Of a stretch of 64,000 bases of DNA, positions 1 to 11,288 are shown one piece after another. The stretch is from Agelaius tricolor. Taxonomy: Eukaryota; Chordata; Aves; Passeriformes; Icteridae. Every line of letters starts with the position of its first letter. Position 1 is the stretch's first letter. The position numbers were made by a program, and so were the translations under genes. The notes under the pieces are model-generated. The model worked only from the letters and a program-made list of their open reading frames with translations. It was not told the origin of the DNA and ran no database searches. The stretch covers positions 25,383,001 to 25,447,000 of the forward strand of contig JALJCS010000009.1 of the NCBI GenBank assembly GCA_023055355.1, in the 5' to 3' direction.

Positions 1-910
1 TGACAATTCAGAGAATTTGGGGGAAATAAACACTCCCATCTCTAATTTGTGTCAGGGTTCAGTGGGCACCAAGGGAGAGCGACACCATTGTCATGAAAAG
101 GAAGATTATGCTCTTTTACATAAGGGTATACTTGGATCCCGGAGACATCTGAGTGATACCGGGTATGTTTGGAATTTTAATACACATGCTATTAATACAG
201 TCCATCCTGTGTTAATGTAATGCCTTGTTAGCTCCAAAAGCTAGGCCTGAAACTAAACACCTCCATGGTTAGAAAAAGCATCCAGCCTGGGATTGAACCA
301 GCTCTGTCTATGAGCCATAAAGATACAATATTGGATAAGAAACAGAGCAAAAAGCTGAAAGTTGCAAGCTAGCCTTCCTAGCTGCCATCAACAAGAGAAG
401 ATGAAACACAGGAAAAAAGAATTAACTATGAGGCATCCATCAAAGTCTTTCTCAAGGTGAATAATTACACTCTCTGTTAATTACACGTAGTACCATAGCT
501 TGGCTTTCATGATATATGTCAGGTTTTATTGCTCTTGTTGTCAGTTTCTGGATGTCATAACTCTGCTCCCCAGCAGCCTGTCTTCAGGATGTGCTATGGT
601 AAATGAATTCCATGAAAAAAGCATTTGCTAATGTTTGTTTCCCCAGGAACAGCAGTGCAATAGGGTGGTTGCAGACCTTGCACCAAGCTCTCCCAGCAGG
701 ATGGTGCTCAGAGCTGGTTAACTTCTGCACCTTCTACAGGGCCCTGAGATTAAACCTAAGTAGTAAACCTAAGTAACTCTTGCTACAGCAGGCAGGGAGA
801 TGTTTCTTTGTACAGGCTTTATCATGCTGCCTCTAATCTTATTCATTAACCTGACAGGTCACCATTGCTGCCTTGGGTTATCCCTGGCTCTCCTAACCCA
901 CCCAAGCACC
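1..910. other. Unique non-coding sequence, no gene seen
   Basis: No coding region, RNA gene or recognisable transposon is visible. The only local structure is a 13-bp tandem duplication of taaacctaagtag at 751-776. The short frame at 17-220 has no recognisable domain. The phrase around 285-310 faintly resembles a SINE core but is too short to call. Confidence 0.6.
751..776. repeat. Two-copy 13-bp tandem duplication
   Basis: The unit taaacctaagtag is followed directly by taaacctaagtaa, differing only in the last base. This is a simple local duplication, probably from replication slippage. No function is implied. Confidence 0.85.
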
Positions 911-918
911 TCTGCTTG

Positions 919-959
919 CTAGAGTGAGAAGACCCATTTTAGAGGTCTTCTCACTCTAG
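919..959. repeat. Perfect 16-bp inverted repeat (hairpin) with 9-nt loop
   Basis: The left arm CTAGAGTGAGAAGACC (919-934) and the right arm GGTCTTCTCACTCTAG (944-959) are exact reverse complements around a 9-base loop (935-943). Two G-T wobbles could extend the stem outward. The stem is shorter than a typical microRNA precursor. A local inverted duplication by template switching is the simplest origin. I see no transposon context or target-site duplication. Confidence 0.9.
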
Positions 960-1062
960 TGTGAGGTTTCATGTCTCTCTCCCTGCATATTGGCAAGCCT
1001 CATTTTCAGTACTGTGCTTATTTTTCTTTCAGAAGTGTTTCTTGGATGAATTTTGTTTACAA

Positions 1063-1145
1063 TTACAGAATCACAGAAATAAGCAATGAAAAAATGTATA
1101 TGCTTATAAAAGTCCTGTCAGGCTGAGCTCATCCAACCAAGGAGA
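1063..1145 (-). mobile_element. Possible decayed CR1 3' end (antisense)
   Basis: The segment begins with repeated acagaat/cacagaa units, like the reverse complement of the CR1 octamer tail. It then reads aagtcctgtcaggctgagct and catccaacc, which resembles the reversed CR1 3' end (aaggtcctt...catccagtccaacc). Similarity beyond this point is not convincing. It could be chance, so this is a tentative call. Confidence 0.3.
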
Positions 1146-1149
1146 ATTA

Positions 1150-2135
1150 TCAGTATTATTTTACTTCCCTTTGTCATACCAAATGATTTACTAGCCAGCT
1201 TTTGAAGTGCATATGAATTCTTGGAAGAGTTATGATAGGACGTTGTGTTTCAACTTATTCAAATAGAAATGTGTGAGGATGCTGTTGTTTTGTCCCTTTC
1301 CTTGCCAAAAATAAACACATTTCATTTCACATCTGAAATTTTTAATTTGCTCTAGCCATGGGGAAATTTTTATGTTTAGTCCATGGGCTGAAATGGGCTT
1401 ATGTTCTCATCAATTTTGTTTTGAGTTCATTTGCATAAGGAAAAAATTAATCAAAAATGTCTATGTGCCAGAATTTCATGAAGAAACATTGCCAAATTTT
1501 GGCTGCAAATAATATTTCCAGCTCTGGTGATCAGGATGAATAAGAAAGAGCAAAAGTTCTCACAGAAATTTTTTGTCTGGTTCTCCCATGTTCTTTGTTA
1601 TGGTTAGTATTTGCAGGCCTGAAAATACTTACTATGTTTAACACCCCTGTGAAAAAATAGGAATTATCTTTTTCTTTCTTGTGAGAGGCTCAGAAAGGGG
1701 GAGACTGAAGATGGGTCAAACCACCCAAATGAAATACCCAGTTTAAGGTGGGATGCAGTGTTGTCTGGACCTGTGATCTTTCTCTGTAGCTTGTAAAGGG
1801 AGCTTATGATAGAAGTTCATCTTGAAGGTATGATGTTAGACTAGATGAATCCTGCTCTGTACGGTGGGTATCCATGGGAGGTGTCTTTGACTGCAGGAAA
1901 TCTCTGGCAGAGAAGGAAATGAAACTGCTCCAGGGATCCCAGGAAAATCATGGAACCTTCTTCCTTCTATGGCATTTCAGGCAACCTCTGCTGTCACAGA
2001 TTTCAGAATAGAGAAGTGCTGATGCAAGCCAGCTAGAGTCCAGATAGAATAGCACTCACATTGCAAGCAAGCAGAAAAATAAGCACTCTGAGCACAGAAG
2101 AGATGCACTGATGCAGAGGATTAAAGCCAAAAAAC
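1150..2135. other. Unique non-coding sequence, AT-rich
   Basis: I see no gene or named repeat here. Reading frames are short on both strands. A phrase near 1825-1845 (gttagactagatgaa) recalls the CR1 3' end, but its flanks do not support a call. Confidence 0.5.
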
Positions 2136-2139
2136 ACCT

Positions 2140-2262
2140 TGGCTTTCTGAGGCAAGTCTGGGTCAATACTGGTCTTACCTGGCCACGCCTTGAGCAGGGG
2201 GTTGGACTAGAAACCTTAAGTGACCCTTTTTCACCTGCAGGGTTCTGCACACCTCTGACTCC
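2140..2262 (+). mobile_element. CR1 LINE 3'-end fragment, sense
   Basis: The run cttgagcagggggttggact followed by agaaacc...gaccctttttcacctg matches the characteristic CR1 3'-UTR ending (gagcagggggttggactagatgacct...cccttccaacc). It finishes with a degraded octamer-like tail at the ggttctgcac. The element is 5'-truncated, as most CR1 copies are, and carries no coding capacity. The right end is fairly clear. The left end is uncertain because the sequence before about 2175 is only loosely similar. Confidence 0.65.
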
Positions 2263-2264
2263 CT

Positions 2265-4838
2265 GTTTGTTCTGTGGCCTGGTCTACAGTCCTGCAGTGG
2301 GGTTGTTGCCTGCACCATGTCGCTCTTTGCCACCAGCCAGGCTGTAGGTACTGAAGATCTCTGTGGCCTTTTCTTGATGAAATCTTGAAGCCCTCTGTGT
2401 CCATCCTGATCAAATTCTCCTAACACAGTGGTATAGAGACATCCTGGGAACACACTGGAGTTCCAGAGAGAAGTGGCAGGGAACAGTTGCCCCTTTGGCT
2501 ACTCAGAAAGGCTTGCAAGTAGGTGTGAGCAGCCTTCAGAGATCCTCGTGCTCATAGGAAGGAGTTGGACATAGCATCTCTGGTGCTCCCCCTTCTACAG
2601 GGGCTCTCAGGAAATGCAGGATAGATGCACAGGATGGGGCAGGTCAGGGCTTTGCTCCCTACAGGATTAGAACAGCTCCCACTGAATCACCACCTCAGCT
2701 GCCAGCCATGCCCACAAGCCAGCAGCCTCAGCCCTGGCCCTTGCAGTTCATGAGGTGGGGGCTGTGGGGAGGGTAGGGAGGATACCTCTCCCTGCCTTGC
2801 TGTAGAGGTCTAACCCTGTCTGGATGCCCACCAAAGCCACTCTAACCCTGCCCTGCTCAAGTAGACAGGGAAGACAAAATCCAACAAATGGTTCATGGCT
2901 TGAGATATGGACCAAGAGAGACCACTCATCAAATATCATCATGAGCAAAACAGACTCAAATTTGGGATATTAATTGAATTTATTACCAATCAAAATGGGA
3001 ACAGGATAATGGAAAGTAAAATAAATCTTAAAAAACACCTTTTCCCTAACCCTCCTTCATTCCCAGGTTCTACTTCATCCCCTCCAGTGGCATGAGGAGA
3101 CAGGGAATGGGATTGTGGTCAGCTCATCTCATCTTGTTCCTGATGCTGCTCAGGAAGAAAAGTCACTCCTCTCTTCTCTGGCCACAATTACAGCTTCACA
3201 ACAACATTTTTCCCCTTCTTAAAATGTTATGACAGTGGCATTACCAGCATCTCTGATTGGCTTAGCCTTGGCCAGCAGCAGGTCCACCTTGGAGCCAGCT
3301 GGCACTGGATCTGCTGGACATAGGGGAAGCTTCTGGCAGTTTCTCACAGAAGCCACCCCTGTAGCCCCTGCTCTGCTACCACAACCTTGTCACACAAACC
3401 CCAGACACTTGCTCTCCTTGCCCCTTAGAGTGGGCTGGGGGGAGGAGCAGGGCATAGCCCTTGCATCCAGAATGGATCTCACCCATGGATCTTGTTATGC
3501 TCTCAGATCACTTGGCAGTGGTTTAGCTTCCTTTGGAAACCAGAGTCTTTTCAAATATGGCAGTGATAATTGCCTAAAATTGCTTTTAACCATGCTAAAA
3601 TCACACATAATTCCTAGAGCAGTGAATCAGATGCACTCTCATTTGTTGTGTGGTCCACTGTCCCATTTGGCTAGGACAGTTGTAATGACACCAACCCTTG
3701 GGGCTTCCCTGATGTCTGATAACTCATAGTCTTTCCTTTTCTGGAAGGGGAGGCCATCACTGGACCTCTGTCCTTTTGGCTACATTTCTGAAATTTGGAT
3801 GGATGGATTGATGGAGTAGTTGGGAAATCACTGTTTCTGTGCCAGGGCTAATTGAAACAGTCTCTTTGGTATCTTGGGTAGCAGCAGGTCCAGCTATGCT
3901 CTGCCTTCTCATGTAACTGCACTACAGTCATGTGAAGCCAGATCCACAAAGGCAGGAATGTCGTGAAGAGCCCAGGAAAGCTTTTGGAATTTTGGTGTTT
4001 GTTTCTGCTCCCCATCCCTAAAGATTGAATCCATGTCTCTGTCTTTGAGCTCAGGGCTGTTCTCTTGGTAGCTTCCAGGTTGCACTGTGATCGCAGGAAC
4101 AGTTCTGCTACCACCAAGGTAATTTTTCTGCCAGTAAGTAGTTCTGTAAGGTATTTTTTACCATTCAGCCTCCCAAATAAACTGCCTTAGCAGAATCTGC
4201 TGTCCTGGTTGTCAAGAAGTTGGAAAGCTTGCTGTAGAAAATCAGTGGCATTTGGAGATGAGTGAAAAAAAATATAACTCCAAATGTAAGCAATCTTAAT
4301 GAAGCCCTTATATAGATATTTGTGTATTTATTGTTAGCTTTCTCTGTAAAAATTTGGTGTGTGGGGGAGTGATTTAATTCAATTACTTCAAGATTGTGCT
4401 TAAAAGTATTCCCTTAAGATCTCAGCATGTCTCTTTACCCATCAACACATTCGAAGACAGTCTGCACAATGGAAATCTGAGATATCACATTCAATCTAAG
4501 TCCCACACAGCGTCTCTTGTTTTACCTAAACCAGCTTATGCCTCCTCTCTAGGAAAATGTTGCCCAGACACTTGGGACTTTATAAAAGCACATGCTAACA
4601 GGCTTGGAGTCACAATGAAGGTTGTAGTTTTCTATAATAAATACTATCTTTGACTTGATGCCAATGAAACCCTTGCTATGATACAGACTCTCCCTGAAGT
4701 TCATAAGGCAGAGGGTTGGAGATTTTATCCTGCAGAGCAGGAAACACGTTTTAGGAATTGCACCTGAAGCATTTCTTTTTCTGATTGCATCTTTCAAACA
4801 TCATTTTTAGGGGAAAGCAAGGTTGATGCCAGCATTTA
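2265..4838. other. Unique non-coding sequence, no gene seen
   Basis: This stretch holds the longest open frame of the window (3229-3729 on +, 166 codons). Its product has no signal peptide, domain or motif that I recognise and is rich in Leu, Ser and Ala, as expected from a chance frame in GC-richer DNA. No repeat family is recognised. There is a run of g/t-rich text near 2745-2790. Confidence 0.5.
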
Positions 4839-4839
4839 A

Positions 4840-7340
4840 AGTGAACAATTCCAAAGAGTCTTAAAATAGGAACTCAAAGGGTCCTTAAAAACAAGCTAAT
4901 CTGTCTACCTTGATGCAGTCACCGGTACATCTGTTATTCCTGACATATGATTTATTTGAAAGCTGTCCAGTACCAGAAAGACTATGCCCTTCCCAAGCAG
5001 ACTTTCTAATACTTTCCCAAGCTTACCAATAGAGCTTTCATTCTGCTTGCTAGTTAGCGTGCATCCTTCTTTCTGAAATTGAAGTCAGTTACTCCTTGCT
5101 CTCTCTGCAGTGGACATGGAGAACAAATGATTTTTCCCCTTTTTAAACAATATTTTATATACATGAAGATTCTTGTCATACCTCCTCCAGTCTTCTCTTC
5201 CACTGACTTTCAATTTACCCTGAAAGAGGTGTTTTCTAGAAGCATAAATATTCTTGTTCGCTTTCCTCTAGGGTCTTTTCTTGGGCCCACATCTTTCTTA
5301 AAGTGTCATGCCCAAAACAGGACACAGTATTCCAGCAGAAGCCACTCAGAGCTTGGTAGAGTGGAAAGATCATATTATGTGTCCAGATCCCTATGTCTGC
5401 ATGGTATTTGTCTTTTTCTCAGTGTTATAATACTGCTCAGATAAGTCCAGCTGGCAAATCACTGCATTCTGCCCACCTCAGATTATTTTCTTTTTGAAGA
5501 ACTTTTGATTATTTAATTGTTCCCTTATCTTGTCCGTGTGGTTGTATCTCCCTGTTAAAGGCTTTAATAGATCTTTGTTGTATTCATTCAGTGTTTAAGA
5601 GTTTTTCTCCACATTGTTAAGATCCATTTCAATTCTTATGTTAGCTTTCAGCGGTCAGGTATCATCTACATAATTTATGAACCAGATCTCTACTCTGTAC
5701 CATTGTTTGGTTAGAGGATAATATGTTCAGCACATTTGTCCTGGGAGAGAGCCCTGAGCATCTCACTCGGTGCAGTTTCCCTTGTTGACAGAAACCACTG
5801 AGAGAGGCCCTCTGAGTCAGTCTGTGACACTGGTTTTATTCCTACCCTTGAGTAGCTACTAGTCCATGTTTTCTGAGATTGCTGAAGAGAATATCACAGT
5901 CACCAGTCACAAATCCTACTAAAAGTCAAGATATATGGCATCTACTGCTTGTCACCTGTGCCCAAGGCCCATTACCTGTCATACAAAGAAATTAAATTGG
6001 CTTGACACAATTTCTTTCTGACAATTCAACAGGGTCTGTTACTCATCTCTTTGTAGTTATCCTTTTAGCTTTCTACATACAGTTCGATTATTTGTTTCAA
6101 TATATTTTCTTGGGATGAAGTTCAACTCAGTGGTCTGTAATTCTCTAGCATAATTTTTTAAAGCTAGGCACCATGTTTCTCCTTTCCAGACTTCTTGAGT
6201 CTGTTCTGTTCTCTATGATTCATGTACTCTATGAACTGGAATTGCTTCAGCTGCTTCTCTTAAGTATTCAAAGCAAGAGGTTTGTCAGGACCAGCCAGCT
6301 TGAATACACATTCCTCTGGGTCTTTTTTCTTGGCTTTCATGCCATTGGCATTAATAGCATAGTGTTAGATGCTTGCACTTGACCTACTTAATGAACTGTC
6401 CTCCAGAAATTATTCAGCCTTTAGACTGTCATCTGTCCCTTTTCATTAACACTTTCTTTTTGTTCTCCTCTCCGCTAGTGAATAAAGGGGATGCTTGTTG
6501 CTTTTTGATTGAATCTGTGCATCATTTATATCCTCCCCCCATCTAGTAGCTGGACCTTGGGTCTGTGCTCCCTTCATACAAGATCAAAGGAAGTGCTCAT
6601 GATTTAGTCATGTCCTCCTGCCTTCCTATGTGCTGCAATAGGACATTGGGTGTCTCAGTGCTGTTTCTCTGAGAAATTGTCAGCTTTCCTTGTTTCCTTT
6701 AGAATCACTTCCATTGGAGCCTACCTATCTGTTTTCGGTGTGTATTCTCTGCTTCATTAAAGTTCCTGCTTTTGTGTTGTTTTACTTCTTACTCTTTGTG
6801 TGGGGTCTGAACTCTGTCATTGCTCATTCACTTCCACCAAAGTTGCCTTCTGCTTTTCCAGTCCCAGTTCACCTTGGTTCCAGGTATTAAGCAAACTTGT
6901 ATTACCAAAGAGATTCTGTCTTTGGGACTGCAGCTCTTTCTGCTCCAGAGCTTTTTGCTGTGGTGATGGTGTTTCCCTCTCACTTGTTCCTTCTCCTTGT
7001 CTGTCCCTGAGTTGATGTAGGTCGAACAGCAAAGCTTGTAAGCAGTGGCTGAGCTGCAGAGGCACAGGATCAGAGCTGCTGCAGAACTGCCCTTCTCCCA
7101 CTGGGTCACTGGTTAGCAGTTTTGTTTACTTGGGCTTTTGTATTCCTTTGGGTTTGCCTCACATTGCATGAACTTCATGGATGCTTTGCGTTTGTTTTGT
7201 TCTCATTTAATGCTCATTGAAGTCGAACAGCCAGTTCTTGCAGCTCTGCTTTGATTTACCTACCAGTACCAGGAAGAACCTGATTGTGTGACCGTGTCAA
7301 ATCCGGTCACTCCTACAGTTGATTCAAGTCCACATTAAGA
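4840..7340 (-). mobile_element. Ancient CR1/L3-like LINE, long decayed antisense copy
   Basis: Read on the - strand (5' end near 7340, 3' end near 4840), successive blocks follow the order of a CR1 ORF2 and 3' UTR. The block at 6650-6900 matches, in reverse, the region upstream of the reverse transcriptase (gaaattgtcagct, ttacctatc, gaactctgtcattg, accaaagttgccttc). The region 6125-6290 carries the ggtctgtaattc and ggcaccatgtttctcctttcc phrases. Codons on the - strand at 5672-5658 read YVDDT, the decayed RT catalytic box. The reversed phrase at 5280-5340 reads CWNTVSCFGHD, like the family's LEYCVQFW C-terminal region. The region 5100-5210 holds the gtggacatggagaacaa phrase typical of the 3' end. 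Stops and frameshifts break every frame, so it is a dead relic. Its divergence suggests an old, amniote-shared subfamily. Boundaries are approximate. Confidence 0.8.
5658..5672 (-). pseudogene. Relic of the CR1 reverse transcriptase catalytic box
   Basis: On the - strand these five codons read Y-V-D-D-T and sit after F-I-N, like the FADDTKL box of CR1 reverse transcriptases. A stop codon follows directly, so the enzyme cannot be made. This motif fixes the frame and orientation of the surrounding LINE relic. Confidence 0.65.
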
Positions 7341-7344
7341 TATC

Positions 7345-9540
7345 CTCTCTAACATAAGTGGCTTCTCAAGTGTCTTCCCTTTCACATTTTTCTTTTTTTT
7401 TTCTTTTTATTTTGAATCTCCGGTTCCATTGCCACAACTGTGTAAAAGTAGTAAATCATAAAAATACAAAACGTAACCAATGCCTGGTTTTGCTTCCATG
7501 TTGTTTTATATGGAAACTATTTTACATTTCAATCTTAAAGTTGTGTTAAAAATTTTAACAAGTGTTTACTTCTGTAAAATAAATTTGTGGTTTGTAGTTT
7601 TCTGCTTGTAGTATTCTGCTGATGGTAAATAATTTTTGCAAGGACTCTGATGAATGAATTCTACTAAGTGAAGTTATTCTGAAATGAATGTAGCTTTTCT
7701 GTAGTTAAAGTTTCAACTGGAGTTTACCTGATTTTGAACAGATGTTTTCCTTATGAGATAGATAAACAAAGGAATAAAACTGTCCCCAAAAGACAGACCA
7801 TGTGAAGTCTTGAGTAAGAGGTTTTTTACCTACTAAGAAATGAACAGGATTCCCTGGATTGCTGCCTATAGCTACCTGAAGATAGAATTTTTTAGATGGA
7901 AAAATGTCCTTTAATTCACTTTGGCACTTAATGGCACAAGAACAAAAAAAAAAACAAACTATGCAAAAACAAATCAGAGATTAAAAAGCTACTCTAGTAG
8001 ACTCATCTTGTTGAATCTAATGCACAAGAGCACTGAAAATTAGTTGATTGAACTCTAATTTTAAAAGTCACTGACATTATAAAAAAATGTCAGAGGGCAT
8101 GTCTTCAGAAACAGGCTTAAAATAGGATGTCAGATGACTGCTGAAGACCTAAGTCTTTTTTCTGTTTCTATTCTTAATTTGTTTAGCAGTTTGCAAATAT
8201 TGAAACTACAAAGCAATTGTCAAAAAGGATTTTTAGCAGAAATTCCCAACCCCTGGCAACATTCAGATGACCTGCATACATATAATAATGCAACAAGCAA
8301 ACAAAAACCCTCTTCAGGAGGAGTTGAACTGAGCCCTAAGGGGGAAAAAACCAAAAACTCTACCACAAGTTTTCTCTCTTCCCTTTAAATTGTATCACCC
8401 TTTGTTCAGGACAGTGCTTTCAGTAGGAACAATTTGTTGGTGACTTTCTTTTCTGATGATGATAAGAATTAAGTCTGTCTGAAGAGCTCTGTGTTGATAT
8501 AGGCAAACCAAGGAGACCCATTGCTTCATTTTCTGTTCCAGAAACATGTCCTTAGTTTGTAGGTGATTGTTCATTTTGGATTTTCTTAAAATAAGTTTTC
8601 TGTAGTAAGATGGCAAATGGAAATGCCCTGTGCTGATTTGAAAATGCAGTCATAAATTGTGGCTAGTGTTCAGAAGCTGTTACAAATGATTGGTGAAATA
8701 AGGGAAGCTCGTTAAGTTTTGGGCAGTCAACTTCAAGTGGGAATAACCTGAGATGGAGGGGAAGAGGAGGGCAGATGGACAGCCACACACATGGCTGAGG
8801 AATATTTTCTGCAGAGAAGGAAGAGGGAAAGAGAAATAACTTCTACCAGTAAAACAAACATGTCAGGTATTAATACCAAGTGATGCTGCACATCCTAAAA
8901 CCTCATGTCTGTCCCATCCCTGGATACTTGAGCTTCTCAAGGAGCAGAATCTCAATGATTAAAATTTGTCTTCTGGTGGTTTAAGTCATATAGAAATTTG
9001 TGACCATTCATCTTAAAATTCCAAGCTGCAAAGTGTAGAGCTGTAGGAGCTACCTGTCAGCATCTCAAGTCTCTCTGCATTAGGACAGAGGCAGGGCATT
9101 TTAGGTCGGTGTGATGGCTGTCATCCTTACTCCTGAGCCAGAGCCTTTAGAGAGCAGGAAAAACCAGAAGAAGCTTGGTCACATGGAGGAGCAAAAATGC
9201 ATGTTTTCACAGTGGTCAATTTCAAGTATGAAAGCAGGTAGTGGGAGGAATTTTACTGCTCGAAAGAAAAAAACAGTTGTGTTTCTTATTTATGCGTTAG
9301 GATGCTTAGCTGCATAGCAGGCTCATCCCAAAAACTATCACCAAGTGCTGAGGAAAAAGAGTCAGAATACAACTGAAAGTGCTTTTTAGTATTCTTATAG
9401 ATTTTTCAGCTTCTTATGCCAGCCAAAGTAAAGAACAATTGATTGGGGAAACCTCAGTAGAGCCTGTGAGTTTTCTCTAGGATGCATTTCTAGAAGGGTG
9501 AGTATCAATTTCCAGCCTCTGCTTGCAGCTCTGGAGGTCT
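7345..9540. other. Unique non-coding sequence, AT-rich
   Basis: I see no gene, RNA or named repeat. Features are limited to A-runs (7944-7954) and a small inverted repeat, ctgacatt / aatgtcag, separated by 7 bases near 8069-8091. Confidence 0.5.
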
Positions 9541-9770
9541 GGGACAAGGATGGGCTTGAGCTTTGTCTGAGTTTGGGGCTGGAGCCAGCGCTGGAGTCTG
9601 GGCTGCTCCTGGGGGCTTGGATCATCTGTGTTCCACCGGGGCACAGGGGTGACATGGCGCGGGAGCCAGAGAAAAAGCTTAAGTGTGCCGGGGGGACTTG
9701 GGGAGGCAGAGCACAGCAAGCCTGCTCACATCAAGGGAAGCTGAATTGCACATGGGCCCAGCACGTGAGA
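9541..9770. other. GC-richer unique segment
   Basis: Base composition rises locally, which opens overlapping frames on both strands (9498-9779 +, 9395-9655 - and 9477-9719 -). None has a recognisable domain, and mutually overlapping frames are a sign of composition rather than coding. Confidence 0.45.
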
Positions 9771-9879
9771 CACAAATAAATATAGCAGCCTGGTGAGTGC
9801 CCAGCTGGGGCGAGCTTTATTTTGCTTTTTAAAGGAATGCTGTCAATTCCTATTTGGCTGATGATTTTTTGCTTTGTTT

Positions 9880-9919
9880 AAAAGGGAAAAAAAAAAAAAG
9901 AAAAAAAGAGAAAAGGTGG
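9880..9919. repeat. A-rich purine tract
   Basis: Forty bases contain only A and G until the ggtggt that follows, with an uninterrupted 13-A run inside. It is a simple low-complexity tract with no transposon attached. Confidence 0.85.
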
Positions 9920-11276
9920 TGGTTGTTGGTTTTTCTCCCCCATACAAGCCAAGAGTAAGTAATTTCCATTAAGTCATTTTTATAAAAGTTCCAGTGCCAA
10001 GGGTTGTCTTAAAAACTGCTTCCTTGTCACCTGATACTTAAATTCACTGGAGAGAAAAAGGAAAGCTGCCACATTGATTTTCATTGTCCAGGCTGAGAAG
10101 AGACAAAAAGCTATCGGGTAGGGAGAAAGACAGAATAAGAATACTCCTCCTAACGATAATCTAAGTCATTGTTTGCAATAAGAATTAGGGGATATGTTCC
10201 TTTAAAAAGCATTGTTGCTTTTTAAGTGGCTAGCTCTCCTGTAAACAAATCTTGGAAAACGCCAGTGGAATTAGATGTATTTCAATTAAGGAACTCAAAG
10301 GAAGTAGGATTTTACCTACAGCAGAGTATGGAAATGAGGATGGGAGAGTAAGGCATTTTACAAAGCAAAATATAAGTTCCTTTGAGTAAACAGAGAAGTA
10401 ACAGCTGTGAAATGTTGCTAGCAGAAATTAAATGTTGTGGCCAAAAGGTTTGTTTTGTTTTTTTCCTGTTTGCTAAGGCGTAATTGTTCAGGTACAAACA
10501 ATCAATCAATCTGCAAGTGTAAGAAAGGGTCAGGGTGTCCATTTCATCAAACCAGACGAGTACATTACTTACTGCCAGATTAAATTGTCCGGAGGTGGGA
10601 AGGATGTCAAAACGTCATGCCTTCGATAAATTTGTTTTCCTGCAGACAGTGATTTTTTTGAGTGCCTGGCTGTGGTTGTTAGAAGTGCATCTTGCAGAAA
10701 TGGATGGTTGTTGCCCACCAGGTGGGCAGAACTAGGGTGTTTTGGAAGATGCACCAGTGTGTTTAATGAGTCAGTTTTTATTTTGCCAGATCTTATACAG
10801 CAAGATACAGTGGCTTCCCTTTTCCTTTACATATTTATTAGCTGTTAGATGTCTAGAAGAGAAGTTCAGGTGCAGCATCCAGAGGTTTCTGTGTCCATAT
10901 GCATATGTGAGTTTTATGAAGTTTGAATCCTTACTGGCATCAGAATATCTAAGTGTGACTCAAGCTGCATGTGTGCATAGCTATTTACAGATGCAACTCA
11001 TGATGATCATTAAATTCAAATTAATGAATCCTACGCAAGGTTTAAATTTCTTTATGTGGGGCCCAAATTTCTGCTGGTACTCTGTACAGGCTAATTTGTG
11101 ATGAGCTTGAGGATCCTTTTTGTCCCCCTGTTGTCAGGGACAGATGGAGATAACCAGCTCTTCGCCTCATGATTCTCTTTGCTACAGAAAGTGCAAAATT
11201 TCTGTCTTTTTAATGATTTTTTAAAACAATTTATTAATTAGCCACCTGCAGAAATTTGAAAACAGCAATCAGTATA

Positions 11277-11288
11277 AAAAAAAAAAAA
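11277..11288. repeat. Poly-A run (12 A)
   Basis: An uninterrupted A-run. No upstream sequence suggests a retroposed transcript. Confidence 0.85.

Noticed and set aside
285..310. SINE-core-like words (gggattgaaccagctctgtc)
   Set aside because: Too short; no flanking SINE sequence.
3229..3729. Longest open frame, 166 codons on +
   Set aside because: No domain, signal or family resemblance, no splice or promoter context, and the length is within chance expectation for 64 kb read in six frames.
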